Assembly: GCF_030503855.1 (NCBI RefSeq)
Contig: NZ_CP129971.1
Location: 3,162,001 to 3,226,000, forward strand
Direction: 5' to 3'
Length of the DNA: 64,000 nt
Source: Marivirga salinae
GTDB taxonomy: Bacteria; Bacteroidota; Bacteroidia; Cytophagales; Cyclobacteriaceae
Each line of letters starts with the position of its first letter. The first letter of the stretch is position 1. The position numbers were made by a program, and so were the translations under genes. Under the pieces are notes generated by a model. It was not told the DNA's origin and made no database searches. It worked only from the letters and a program-made list of their open reading frames with translations. This document shows, one piece after another, positions 28,598 through 36,769 of the stretch.

Positions 28598-28968
28598 TTG
28601 GCTTTCTTTTTAATTTCATCATCAATCATTTTCCTAATTTCTTTAAGCTCATCTACAGACAATTCCTTACGCGAAGTAAAGAATGAGGCAAACTGCTTAT
28701 AAGAATTATTAAAAAAGTTGTTCACCAATCCTTTTACAGAATGGTTTGAATATTCTTCTTTAGAAACCAGTGGAAAATAGTGTTTAGCTTTTCCGTGTAG
28801 ATCAAACCCAATAAAGCTTTTGCGTACCAATACATTCACTACAGTGCTAATAGTAGTATAAGCTGGTTTAGGTTCTTCATATTCCATCACTATATCTTTG
28901 AGGTAAGCTTTTTCCAGCTTCCACAAATGCTGCATGAGTTGCTCTTCTGCTTTTGTTAATTCCTTCAT
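28594..28968 (-). CDS. BlaI/MecI family repressor
   Basis: A 124-residue winged-helix repressor. The N-terminal DNA-binding domain (KELTKAEEQLMQHLWKLEKA, then PAYTTISTVVNVLVRKSF) is the standard BlaI form. The C-terminal helices mediate dimerisation. The scissile region, normally near an Asn-Phe bond, lies around SNHSVKGLVNNFFNNSY, where NNFF is a good candidate site for the M56 partner. It overlaps the M56-fusion start by 4 bases. Two mec-like operators lie 14-69 bases upstream of the start, so autorepression is expected. Confidence 0.95.
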   Translation of the reverse strand: MKELTKAEEQLMQHLWKLEKAYLKDIVMEYEEPKPAYTTISTVVNVLVRKSFIGFDLHGKAKHYFPLVSKEEYSNHSVKGLVNNFFNNSYKQFASFFTSRKELSVDELKEIRKMIDDEIKKKAK

Positions 28969-28981
28969 GGCACAAGTATAT

Positions 28982-28997
28982 TACTATTTAAGTAGTA
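28982..28997. promoter_or_regulatory. BlaI-type operator O1
   Basis: Inverted repeat TACTA-N6-TAGTA, extended to an 8-base perfect repeat at 28979-29000 (TATTACTA/TAGTAATA). It lies 14 bases upstream of the BlaI start codon. Confidence 0.8.
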
Positions 28998-29021
28998 ATA
29001 CAACTATTTAGTAAATAATAT

Positions 29022-29037
29022 TACTACATATATAGTA
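29022..29037. promoter_or_regulatory. BlaI-type operator O2
   Basis: Reads TACTACATATATAGTA, one base from the staphylococcal mec operator core TACTACATATGTAGTA as I remember it. It starts 40 bases from O1, about four helical turns, so two BlaI dimers could sit on one face of the DNA. Confidence 0.82.
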
Positions 29038-29277
29038 TTGAGGTTAAAATATAGGTGTAGATAGGTTATATATAGGAAAAATACATCAGTTTTAATTATA
29101 ATTGGTAAGCAGTTATATAATTCCTAGTTTTGAACAAAATTTACCTAAGCATGTTGTTTTTGTAACATTTTACTAATCAATTCGCTATTTATGGCTTAAT
29201 ATCTATTAAATAAATCATAAATACACATTTTAAAATTCAAAATTAAAACCAGTTTTTACTTAACACATTTGTTATCT

Positions 29278-31413
29278 ATGAACAAAATTTTAAGATTATT
29301 ACTCATCATTATTATTTTAACTTCTGTACCCCAATCAAATTTACAAGCAAAATCTTCAGCGACAAATGATTCTCTCAAGGTAGAGGTGGAAGTCATCAAT
29401 CCCTCTTCTACTATCAATAATGGAGAGATCAGATTACAGGTAACGGGTGGAGAAGAACCTTATCAGTTCAGATGGTCCAACCAAAATACGGCTTTAACAG
29501 CTTCAAAAGCATCAGGACTTATTGAAGGAAAGGAATATACGGTAAGAATTTCTGATGCTAACAATCAAGTAATTAATAAAAAAATCACCATTGAAGCGGA
29601 ATCCATTACTGAGAATTTCAATGCTGTTTTTGACCCATTGGTAGCTGTTATGGGAAATGTGCTTTTCTGGGATCCATTTGCTGCAATCGGATTATATGAT
29701 CCGGTGGTGATGACTGATCGGGAAATGATTAGAACTCCTGATTGGAATGCCAGAACAGATAAAATTTTCATTCTAAAAGAAAAGCTTGTTGCCGATGGTA
29801 CTCAAGTCAAAGAAGGAGATCCACTTGCTATTGTTTCTATTGACAAGCAAGATGCAGATACTGTGAAAGCAACTGCTAATGGTGAAATTAATTTTAATGT
29901 AGCGGAAGGGGCAGTAATTTTCAGCCCGGATAATACAAAAGATTTAATCGAACAAGGGGCTCAATATTTCGCCAGTATCAAATTTGAAGAGGAACAACCT
30001 CTGCTTTACGCAAATGGAGATGTGAGAAAAAATAGTATTCCTTTTATTGTTGTATGGTTAATTGCAGGTGCTGCTTTCTTTACAGTTCGGATGGGCTTCA
30101 TCAACATCAGAGGATTCAAACATTCTATTGATTTAGCTAGAGGAAAACATAGCGATCCAAATGCACCTGGTAAAGTTACTCACTTCCAAGCCTTAGCAAC
30201 AGCAGTATCAGCAACAGTAGGTTTAGGTAATATAGCAGGTGTAGCAGTAGCCGTATCAATTGGTGGTGCAGGTGCTACTTTCTGGATGATATTAGCAGGT
30301 TTATTGGGGATGTCTTCAAAGTTTGTGGAATGTACCTTGGGCGTTAAATACAGAGAGATTAAGGCTGACGGAAAAATATTCGGAGGTCCAATGAATTATT
30401 TACGCTACGGACTTGAGAAACGAAATATTAAAGGAATCGGGAAAGTATTAGCTGGAATCTTTGCTGTACTTTGTATTGGGGCTTCATTTGGCGCTGGAAA
30501 CATGTTTCAATCTAATCAATCATTCCAAATTATGGCTTCTCAATTTACCGTATTGGAAGGCTGGGGTTTCTGGTTTGGAATCGGATTGGCAGTTTTAGTT
30601 GGTATCGTTATCATAGGTGGTATCGAAAGTATTGCCAAAGTAACAGAGAAGGTGGTTCCAATTATGGCCATTGTTTATGTTGTTGCTGCTTTAGTTATTA
30701 TTGGAATTAACTATGAAAATATCGGCCCAGCATTTTCAGCTATTTATAATGGGGCTTTAAATTCAAGTGCTCTTAAAGGCGGGTTTTTAGGAGTATTAAT
30801 CATTGGATTCCAAAGAGCGGCCTTTTCAAATGAAGCAGGTGTTGGTTCTGCCGCAATTGCGCACAGTGCTACTAAAACGCATAATGCCCCTTCAGAAGGA
30901 TTTGTCGGGTTAATGGAGCCATTTATTGATACGGTAGTAGTTTGTACGTTAACTGCCTTAGTATTGATATTTACAGGAATGCACGAAGTACCAGATGTAA
31001 CGGGAGTAAAATTAACGGCTCAAGCATTTGGTTCTGTGATTGGTTGGTTCCCTTACGTACTGGCAATTGCCGTATTCCTTTTTGCCTTCTCCACGATGAT
31101 CTCTTGGTCGTATTATGGAATGAGAGGTTGGACTTATCTTTTTGGAAAAACCAACAAATCAGAATTAGCATATAAAATTACCTTCCTTGTATTCGTTGTA
31201 GTGGGTGCATCGGTGAGTTTAGGTGCTGTTTTGAGCTTTTCAGATATGATGATTTTGGCCATGTCGGTACCCAATATGATCGGACTTTACATTATGTCAG
31301 GTGAAGTAAGGAAAGATTTGGCTCACTATTTTGAGAAAATGAAGGCAGGGAAATTAGGACAACCCGATGATGATCTTAAAGCCGATGTTTCTGCAATAAA
31401 AAACAATGACTAA
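29278..31413 (+). CDS. sodium:amino acid symporter (AGCS) with extra N-terminal domains
   Basis: A 711-residue transporter counted from the ATG at 29278 (an in-frame TTG 9 bases earlier is less likely). Residues 1-24 are a signal peptide. About 28-105 is a SprB-like repeat (SSTINNGEIRLQVTGGEEPY, then FRWSN). About 145-220 resembles a biotinyl/lipoyl-like barrel (VADGTQVKEGDPLAIVSID, then a TANGEINFNVAEGA half), without a modified MKM lysine motif. The AGCS/DAACS transporter core spans 235-690, with ATAVSATVGLGNIAGVAVAV and NEAGVGSAAIAHSATKTH as family signatures. The symporter probably imports Ala/Gly with Na+. The added periplasmic part is unusual for AGCS proteins, which normally start at the first membrane helix. 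Confidence 0.9.
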   Translation: MNKILRLLLIIIILTSVPQSNLQAKSSATNDSLKVEVEVINPSSTINNGEIRLQVTGGEEPYQFRWSNQNTALTASKASGLIEGKEYTVRISDANNQVINKKITIEAESITENFNAVFDPLVAVMGNVLFWDPFAAIGLYDPVVMTDREMIRTPDWNARTDKIFILKEKLVADGTQVKEGDPLAIVSIDKQDADTVKATANGEINFNVAEGAVIFSPDNTKDLIEQGAQYFASIKFEEEQPLLYANGDVRKNSIPFIVVWLIAGAAFFTVRMGFINIRGFKHSIDLARGKHSDPNAPGKVTHFQALATAVSATVGLGNIAGVAVAVSIGGAGATFWMILAGLLGMSSKFVECTLGVKYREIKADGKIFGGPMNYLRYGLEKRNIKGIGKVLAGIFAVLCIGASFGAGNMFQSNQSFQIMASQFTVLEGWGFWFGIGLAVLVGIVIIGGIESIAKVTEKVVPIMAIVYVVAALVIIGINYENIGPAFSAIYNGALNSSALKGGFLGVLIIGFQRAAFSNEAGVGSAAIAHSATKTHNAPSEGFVGLMEPFIDTVVVCTLTALVLIFTGMHEVPDVTGVKLTAQAFGSVIGWFPYVLAIAVFLFAFSTMISWSYYGMRGWTYLFGKTNKSELAYKITFLVFVVVGASVSLGAVLSFSDMMILAMSVPNMIGLYIMSGEVRKDLAHYFEKMKAGKLGQPDDDLKADVSAIKNND

Positions 31414-31503
31414 TTTATCGAATAATCTTACTCAGGACTTCCTGTTTATTTTGTCTTGAAATGGGCAACTGTTTGGATTTCACATTCAGACAGTTGCCTT
31501 CAA

Positions 31504-31752
31504 TTGATTCGTACGGAAATGAGTTATGTGAAGACTCCTGTTTTAGTATTGGGAGCTTGGGCAGCCTACGAGCGATATGGAAATACAAAACAAGCTGTTG
31601 AAAACAACTATAAAGCACAATGCAAAGACATCAAAAGTGTTAGAGTAGCAGTAGCGGATAAGGCTTATCACTTTATTTTATAAGATGAGCCTAATTGGTT
31701 TTATGAGCAAGTTGATAGCTTTTTAGAAGCTATTAAAAAAAAGGATGCCTGA
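31504..31752 (+). pseudogene. C-terminal remnant of an alpha/beta hydrolase
   Basis: The frame reads MSYVKTPVLVLGAWAAYERYG and on to ADKAYHFIL, then a TAA at 31681-31683, then DEPNWFYEQVDSFLEAIKKK to a TGA at 31750. This is the acid/His end of an alpha/beta hydrolase (the His is in AYHFI) with a nonsense codon where Tyr or Trp is usual (FILYDEP or similar). The N-terminal two-thirds, including the nucleophile elbow, are missing. It lies between the symporter and the coiled-coil lipoprotein gene. Probably a deletion scar. Confidence 0.75.
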
Positions 31753-31771
31753 AACAATTTCAGGCATCCTT
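31741..31771 (-). terminator. terminator hairpin, mainly for the minus-strand lipoprotein gene
   Basis: 14-base perfect stem AAGGATGCCTGAAA/TTTCAGGCATCCTT with a CAA loop. On the minus strand it runs into T-rich sequence. It can also serve the plus strand, and it overlaps the end of the hydrolase remnant. Confidence 0.85.
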
Positions 31772-31777
31772 TCTATT

Positions 31778-32650
31778 TTATTTTGCAGTTTGCACTACTA
31801 AATAATTCGCATTCTTCCAGAATGATTTTTTGTCCGTAATCACTAAAACCATCTTTTCAGGTGATTCTTTTAAAGTGTAACTATCTGCTGGATGATCTGT
31901 AATCATTTTCAGGCTTTTGGAATCAAAAACTAAAGAATCCGTTTTTTCTTTGGATATTTTATCAAATAAACTCTCGCTTGCGTTAGCCTTTAAGACTTTC
32001 ACTCTACCTATACCAATAAAACCTCCCTCCTTTTCAACTATACCCTTATCTTTTAAGTCTTTAGAGGTACCACTGTAGTAAAAAGCTCTATCCAAAATTT
32101 CCTTTAGGTCCTGAGCGATTCTTAATTGCTCTTGATAAGCCTCTTCTAATCCTTCCATATCACTTTCAAGGTTGGATTTCATTAAATTGAATTCTTTCTC
32201 TTGCTCTATCAATTGTTGAGCAGCCGTTTTCAATTCCCTATTCAAAGCCAGTACATCTTCACTTTGATTACCGTATTTCTTACGCAACTCGTTTAAAGAA
32301 GCATCCAAAGCCTGAATTTTCAATTTTGAATTCTGCATATTTAAGCTAATGCTCTTAATCTGATTCAAAATCTTAGTCTTGACATCCTTATCGGTCTTTA
32401 GTTCTTTCTTGAGATTTGCAGTCATTTTTACATCGCTATTGATTAGTTGTAAATTTTTATCAATTTCCTGCAATGTCTTTTTATACTGTTCTATTGAGTT
32501 TTCTAATTTCTTAGACTTATTTTTAAAAGCTTCATTTTCAGTTTTTACTTTTTCTAATTGTGCTTTTAATGCTTCATTTTCTTTTTTCACTCCGCACGAG
32601 GAAATGATAAAGAGTACGATTACGGGTAATAGGGTGATTTTAGTTTTCAT
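31778..32650 (-). CDS. coiled-coil lipoprotein of unknown function
   Basis: A 290-residue lipoprotein from the ATG at 32650 (an upstream ATG would add 10 residues before the signal and is less likely). The lipobox is IISSC (Cys19), followed by a long coiled coil (about 25-190, heptads such as LKAQLEKVKTENEAFKNKSK). The C-terminal 100 residues are globular (GKVKVLKANASESLFDKISK-like strands ending LVIDKKSFW...YLVVQTAK). This layout is common in Bacteroidota envelope lipoproteins. No catalytic motif. The role could be structural, but I cannot name it. Confidence 0.75.
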   Translation of the reverse strand: MKTKITLLPVIVLFIISSCGVKKENEALKAQLEKVKTENEAFKNKSKKLENSIEQYKKTLQEIDKNLQLINSDVKMTANLKKELKTDKDVKTKILNQIKSISLNMQNSKLKIQALDASLNELRKKYGNQSEDVLALNRELKTAAQQLIEQEKEFNLMKSNLESDMEGLEEAYQEQLRIAQDLKEILDRAFYYSGTSKDLKDKGIVEKEGGFIGIGRVKVLKANASESLFDKISKEKTDSLVFDSKSLKMITDHPADSYTLKESPEKMVLVITDKKSFWKNANYLVVQTAK

Positions 32651-32916
32651 GTTTTTTATTAAAAAATTTAATTTGGTCAAGCTAACGTTTTTGTTGTATT
32701 CATAGCCATCAATTTGAAAAGTATTTGCTTAAAATCTAAAATTATTTCTACCATGTTGAAATAACTATGATGGACAAGCTACAGATAATCAAATAATTAA
32801 TTACGTTCTTTAATGTGAAGAATAATTTATTCTTTCTTGAATTATTGAAAATTTCGTTTAAAAATATTTAACAATTTTCATTAACTAATCTTTTGAATTA
32901 CGTTCTCATACTCATC

Positions 32917-33687
32917 ATGAACAAAGAAGCATTGCAGACATCCAAAACCATGAAATTCTATGCTTTTGGACTTATTATTTTATTAATGACCTTAGGATCT
33001 TTATTTAAGACAAAAGCCACAAATACAGAAGAAACACTAGAATCATTTTTGAATGAAAGCTATGCTAAAATGAAGCTATCAGGCCTTTCCAGACCTCCTT
33101 TCGACTTATATGAACGAGGTATGATTGGCTATATGAATTTACTGGCCAGCGGGAAAAGAATCGACAATCAAAAGATAACGCTCATTGATTTTAGAATCTC
33201 TTCAAAAGAAAAACGGCTATGGATTATTGATGTAGAAAAAAACGAGCTTCTCTATTATCGCCTTGTAGCTCATGGGAAAAATACTGGTGAAGATTATGCG
33301 AAAGCTTTCTCCAATATCAAAAACTCAAACCAAAGTAGTCTTGGATTCTATCTAACAGGAGAAAACTATATAGGAAAGCATGGTTTTTCTTTACGTTTGG
33401 ATGGAATGGAATCTGGCTTTAATGATTTAGCCAGAGAAAGAGCCATTGTAATGCACTCAGCTAAGTATGTCGATAAAGATTTTGCAAAATACAATGGTAG
33501 GCTTGGAAGAAGTTTTGGTTGCCCCGCTATCGCTCTTCCTCAACATAGAGAGATTATACAAGGCCTAGCAAATCGATCGGTTTTATTCATTTATTATCCT
33601 AAGCCGAAATACGAAGAAGGAACCCAATTGAATAATAAAGAAAAGGCTGAGATCTATTTTCAAGAGCGATACTTGGCAAAAAAATAA
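32917..33687 (+). CDS. L,D-transpeptidase, YkuD_2-type
   Basis: A 256-residue protein from the ATG at 32917 (a TTG 24 bases upstream is possible). The N-terminal hydrophobic segment (about 12-32) is a signal anchor. The catalytic domain matches the murein L,D-transpeptidase catalytic-domain family, with the conserved His in ERAIVMHSAKYV and the nucleophile Cys in GRSFGCPAIAL. It should form or cleave meso-Dap cross-links or anchor proteins to peptidoglycan in the periplasm. It converges with a second, unrelated-type L,D-transpeptidase 4 bases away. Confidence 0.9.
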   Translation: MNKEALQTSKTMKFYAFGLIILLMTLGSLFKTKATNTEETLESFLNESYAKMKLSGLSRPPFDLYERGMIGYMNLLASGKRIDNQKITLIDFRISSKEKRLWIIDVEKNELLYYRLVAHGKNTGEDYAKAFSNIKNSNQSSLGFYLTGENYIGKHGFSLRLDGMESGFNDLARERAIVMHSAKYVDKDFAKYNGRLGRSFGCPAIALPQHREIIQGLANRSVLFIYYPKPKYEEGTQLNNKEKAEIYFQERYLAKK

Positions 33688-33691
33688 GGAG

Positions 33692-35296
33692 TTAATTTTC
33701 GAGTAGTGCTTTTAATACTTTGGTATCCCTATTGTAAATATCTTTTCTAAAATTCATTGTACCTTGTTCATCTACAAAAGCAGTCCAATATTGTAGATGA
33801 ACTTGGTATGGCTGGCTCAATATTACTGTATAATTTTGTGATGTCTTTAGTATTTCCATCATCTTTTCTTCCTTCCAATTCTTATCTGTTTCCAAGAGAT
33901 ATTTCGCAAGTACTAATGGCTCGGATAGTCTAATACAACCAGAACTTAGCGCTCTATCTGGCTGTCTAAATAATTCTTTGTGGTTGGTATCGTGCATGTA
34001 CACATTGTAAGGATTAGGGTAAATAAATTTTACCTGACCTAAAGCATTATTTTTACCGGGCTCCTGTCGCAAAGTATAGGGAAAACCGGAACCTTTAAAT
34101 GATTTCCAATCTATGGCTGCAGGGTCAAGCTCTGCGCCTTGAGAATTCAATACTTTAATATTTAAGTTTTTCAGATGGTTCGCATTTTTTGCCTGAGCAG
34201 GAATCATGTCCTGATATAAAATAGTAGGTGGTACTGTCCAATAAGGATTAAATACCATATACGTCATTTTCGAGGAGAAAACCGGGCTTTGTCTAAAGGG
34301 TTTTCCTACTGCCACTTTCATTTCAAATTCCACTTTACTATCTACTACTAACTCAAGCTCATAGGCCGGTAAATTCACCATGATATATTTTGACCCTAAT
34401 TCTTTTGGTAACCACCTGCATCGATCTAAATTAATAATAATCTGATTAATCCTATCTTCAGGAGATAAATTCATCATAGCTAAAGTTTCTTTCCCAATTG
34501 CGCCATCAGCCGTTAAACCATGTCTTTTCTGGAAACTGATCACTGCACTTTCTAAGTTGGAATCGAAAAAATCAGTGGAATCGGTTCTTAGTATCTTTAA
34601 GTCTTTGAAAAGGAAGAGCCTATTCCTTATTTCTGTTATTCGAACATCACTATTGCCTTTCTTCAAGGTTTCACCCATAGGAAGTAGTTCCCAATTATTC
34701 TCTCCTTTTAATTCTCTATATACTTTCAACTGAGCTTTTAAGCGATCATATGCTTTAAAATTTGGTTTAAGTGACCTTAAAGATTCTTCGATATTGTTCT
34801 TTTGAGAGGCTTCTATGAGAATATTAACAGGATTGCCCTCTCTCTTAATGACTTTCCATGCTGCATCGATTTTTACCGGATCGACTTTCCCAGACATTAA
34901 ATGAGAAGCTAATAGTAAATAGGCATCGGTGAATAGAATTTCTTTTTCCACCTGCTGAATTAGCGAAGGCTCTTGCAAAGCACTATATTTTATTAATTCA
35001 TCAATATGATAATCTTGGGGGTTTAAACCTTCATCAAAACTCGATTTCACTGCTTCTATTAATTGCGAAGTAGCCTCTTTATTCCATATTTTATTTAACC
35101 CATTTAAATTATAAAACTCCGGAATTCCTGAACGGCATTGGATCTCAGTTGCATCATTAATTTTGTAAGTATTAGCTGCAAGGGATTCGATACTTATTCT
35201 TAAATGGTTGGTTAGCTCCTCGCTTGCTTCATTTTGAGCCTGAACTTGTGATGATAATAAAAAAATAAAAAAAAAGAAAATTAGGGTAGATCGCAT
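33692..35296 (-). CDS. L,D-transpeptidase, YcbB/LdtD-like
   Basis: A 534-residue exported protein. Signal peptide 1-20 (SSQVQAQ). A scaffold domain (about 30-200) is followed by a peptidoglycan-binding PGB_1 domain (about 215-275, SAVISFQKRHGLTADGAIGK). The YkuD catalytic domain (about 295-500) has the conserved MHDTNHKELF and the nucleophile motif ALSSGCIRLSEP (Cys). Length and order match YcbB of Gram-negative bacteria, which makes 3-3 cross-links in the cell wall and confers tolerance to beta-lactams. It is not in an operon with its convergent neighbour. Confidence 0.93.
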   Translation of the reverse strand: MRSTLIFFFFIFLLSSQVQAQNEASEELTNHLRISIESLAANTYKINDATEIQCRSGIPEFYNLNGLNKIWNKEATSQLIEAVKSSFDEGLNPQDYHIDELIKYSALQEPSLIQQVEKEILFTDAYLLLASHLMSGKVDPVKIDAAWKVIKREGNPVNILIEASQKNNIEESLRSLKPNFKAYDRLKAQLKVYRELKGENNWELLPMGETLKKGNSDVRITEIRNRLFLFKDLKILRTDSTDFFDSNLESAVISFQKRHGLTADGAIGKETLAMMNLSPEDRINQIIINLDRCRWLPKELGSKYIMVNLPAYELELVVDSKVEFEMKVAVGKPFRQSPVFSSKMTYMVFNPYWTVPPTILYQDMIPAQAKNANHLKNLNIKVLNSQGAELDPAAIDWKSFKGSGFPYTLRQEPGKNNALGQVKFIYPNPYNVYMHDTNHKELFRQPDRALSSGCIRLSEPLVLAKYLLETDKNWKEEKMMEILKTSQNYTVILSQPYQVHLQYWTAFVDEQGTMNFRKDIYNRDTKVLKALLEN

Positions 35297-35533
35297 ATTG
35301 CAGTAAAAGAGAATATAAAATTTTAAAAAATGTATTGTATAAACTTAAGCAATTTAATTGATTAATAGGTTAAAAAATGACCTATCAAAAACAGAAATGG
35401 GTATAGTCATTTCTTAAATAAACATTAACTCAAATAATGTTGGATACCGGATTTTTCAAGAGGTGCAATTATTCTCAATTTGATATTAATGAAACTAAAT
35501 TGTTTTTATGTTTTAGATTATTCTTAAAGAATA

Positions 35534-35728
35534 TCATTTACCATATTCAAAAATCTCCTCAATACTCTTTGAAAAGTATTCCGATAATTTAAAAGCCAAA
35601 ATCAAACTGGGATCAAATTTCCCCTTTTCAATTGCATTGATGGTTTGCCGGGATACTTCCACAGCATTTGCCAAATCAGCTTGAGTCAGATTATGCTCTG
35701 CTCTTAAAACTTTTACCCTGTTCTTCAT
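35534..35728 (-). CDS. small Xre-type HTH regulator
   Basis: A 64-residue single-domain Cro/CI-type helix-turn-helix protein (RAEHNLTQADLANAVEVSRQ, then TINAIEKGKFDPSLILAFKL) ending with the FEYGK tail seen in YozG-like regulators. Its start overlaps the stop of the small membrane protein gene by 4 bases, so they are translated together. In other Bacteroidota and Firmicutes, such pairs often have the regulator control its own membrane partner; the same is inferred here. Confidence 0.92.
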   Translation of the reverse strand: MKNRVKVLRAEHNLTQADLANAVEVSRQTINAIEKGKFDPSLILAFKLSEYFSKSIEEIFEYGK

Positions 35729-36132
35729 TTATATCTGAGTTTGCCTGCTACAATTGCAATTAAATAAGTAATTGCAATTAACATTACTAAATAAGAAATA
35801 TCTGCATTTATATTAATCAAGCTGCTTTTTTCCAAAGCGGAATAACTTAATCCACCTATCACTCCTACTCCCAAAGCTATAGCCATTGCATCAAAAGTCA
35901 TTTTCTTTTCTAATTCATCAGCCCCATTGATATAATTTCTATTGGAGATAATCATTCCAATACCTAAACCTAAATTCAGGACAAATGCTGAAAGAGTAAG
36001 AATTTTTCCATCATTCCATAGATAGACTGGACCAAATGTTATCAAGGCCATGCTTAACATCCACCCTATAGTCCATAAAGCCAACAGTTTTAAGTTTTTG
36101 TGCTTTTGTAATTGCCATTCATTTGTTTTCAT
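35725..36132 (-). CDS. four-helix membrane protein of an Xre-linked pair
   Basis: A 135-residue inner membrane protein. Helices lie near 15-35 (LLALWTIGWMLSMALITFG), 45-63, 85-103 (MTFDAMAIALGVGVIGGLSY) and 113-132. I do not recognise a function. It is translationally coupled to the downstream Xre regulator. The 100-base gap to the divergent DUF1643 gene should hold its promoter. Confidence 0.82.
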   Translation of the reverse strand: MKTNEWQLQKHKNLKLLALWTIGWMLSMALITFGPVYLWNDGKILTLSAFVLNLGLGIGMIISNRNYINGADELEKKMTFDAMAIALGVGVIGGLSYSALEKSSLININADISYLVMLIAITYLIAIVAGKLRYK

Positions 36133-36232
36133 AATGTATTGTTTTATTGTCTAAATGTAAAGTTATATTGACACAAAGAACTACTTAATTATTATTAATG
36201 TCAAGTTTTATTTACATTTTATTTTCAAATAG

Positions 36233-36769
36233 ATGTTTCTATATTTAGTAATGGAATGGATTTATGAGACAGACCCAAGTGATAATTATCGCTATTCTTT
36301 AGGTAAAAAAGGAGAAAAGACTTTGATATGTATTGGTGTGAATCCAAGTCAAGCAAAACCTGAGCAATATGATGGTACAGTTTCATCCGTTGAAAGAATT
36401 GCATTTCATAATCAATTTGATAGCTGGCTTATGCTCAACCTTTATCCTCAAAGAAGTGCTGATCCAACATTACTGCATCACAAAATTGATAAGAAATACC
36501 ATGAGCAAAATTTAGAGGTGATTGAATCTTATCTTGAAGAGGAGGAGGTATTAATATGGGCAGCTTGGGGCAACCTTATTGATTCAAGACCATTTCTTAG
36601 GCATTGTTTATCGGATATATTTAATATGAGTCAATTTTATGATTGTAAATGGCTATCTGCAGGTGACCCCTTAAAAGCTGGACATCCCAGACACCCTCTT
36701 TATCTAAAGAAAACAACCGAATTAACTGTTTTTGATATGGAGGATTATATGGAAAAGATTATTCCATAA
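36233..36769 (+). CDS. DUF1643 domain protein
   Basis: A 178-residue cytoplasmic protein matching the DUF1643 family: YRYSLGKKGEKTLICIGVNP near the start, WLMLNLYPQRSADP in the middle, LIWAAWGN, and a GHPRHPLYLK end. The family has no proven function, though members are found in phage and in restriction or defence regions. Here it stands alone. The ATG at 36233 is used; the ATG six codons later (36251) is equally plausible because no RBS decides between them. Confidence 0.85.
   Translation: MFLYLVMEWIYETDPSDNYRYSLGKKGEKTLICIGVNPSQAKPEQYDGTVSSVERIAFHNQFDSWLMLNLYPQRSADPTLLHHKIDKKYHEQNLEVIESYLEEEEVLIWAAWGNLIDSRPFLRHCLSDIFNMSQFYDCKWLSAGDPLKAGHPRHPLYLKKTTELTVFDMEDYMEKIIP

Noticed and set aside
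29269..29277. TTG start nine bases upstream of the AGCS gene's ATG
   Set aside because: The ATG at 29278 gives a normal signal peptide start; TTG would add three residues with no benefit.
35534..36132. possible toxin-antitoxin pair
   Set aside because: The partner is a four-helix membrane protein with no toxin motif; the pair fits a self-regulated membrane protein better.
36233..36769. DUF1643 gene as sign of a defence island
   Set aside because: No restriction, nuclease or phage gene lies nearby; the neighbours are ordinary chromosomal genes.
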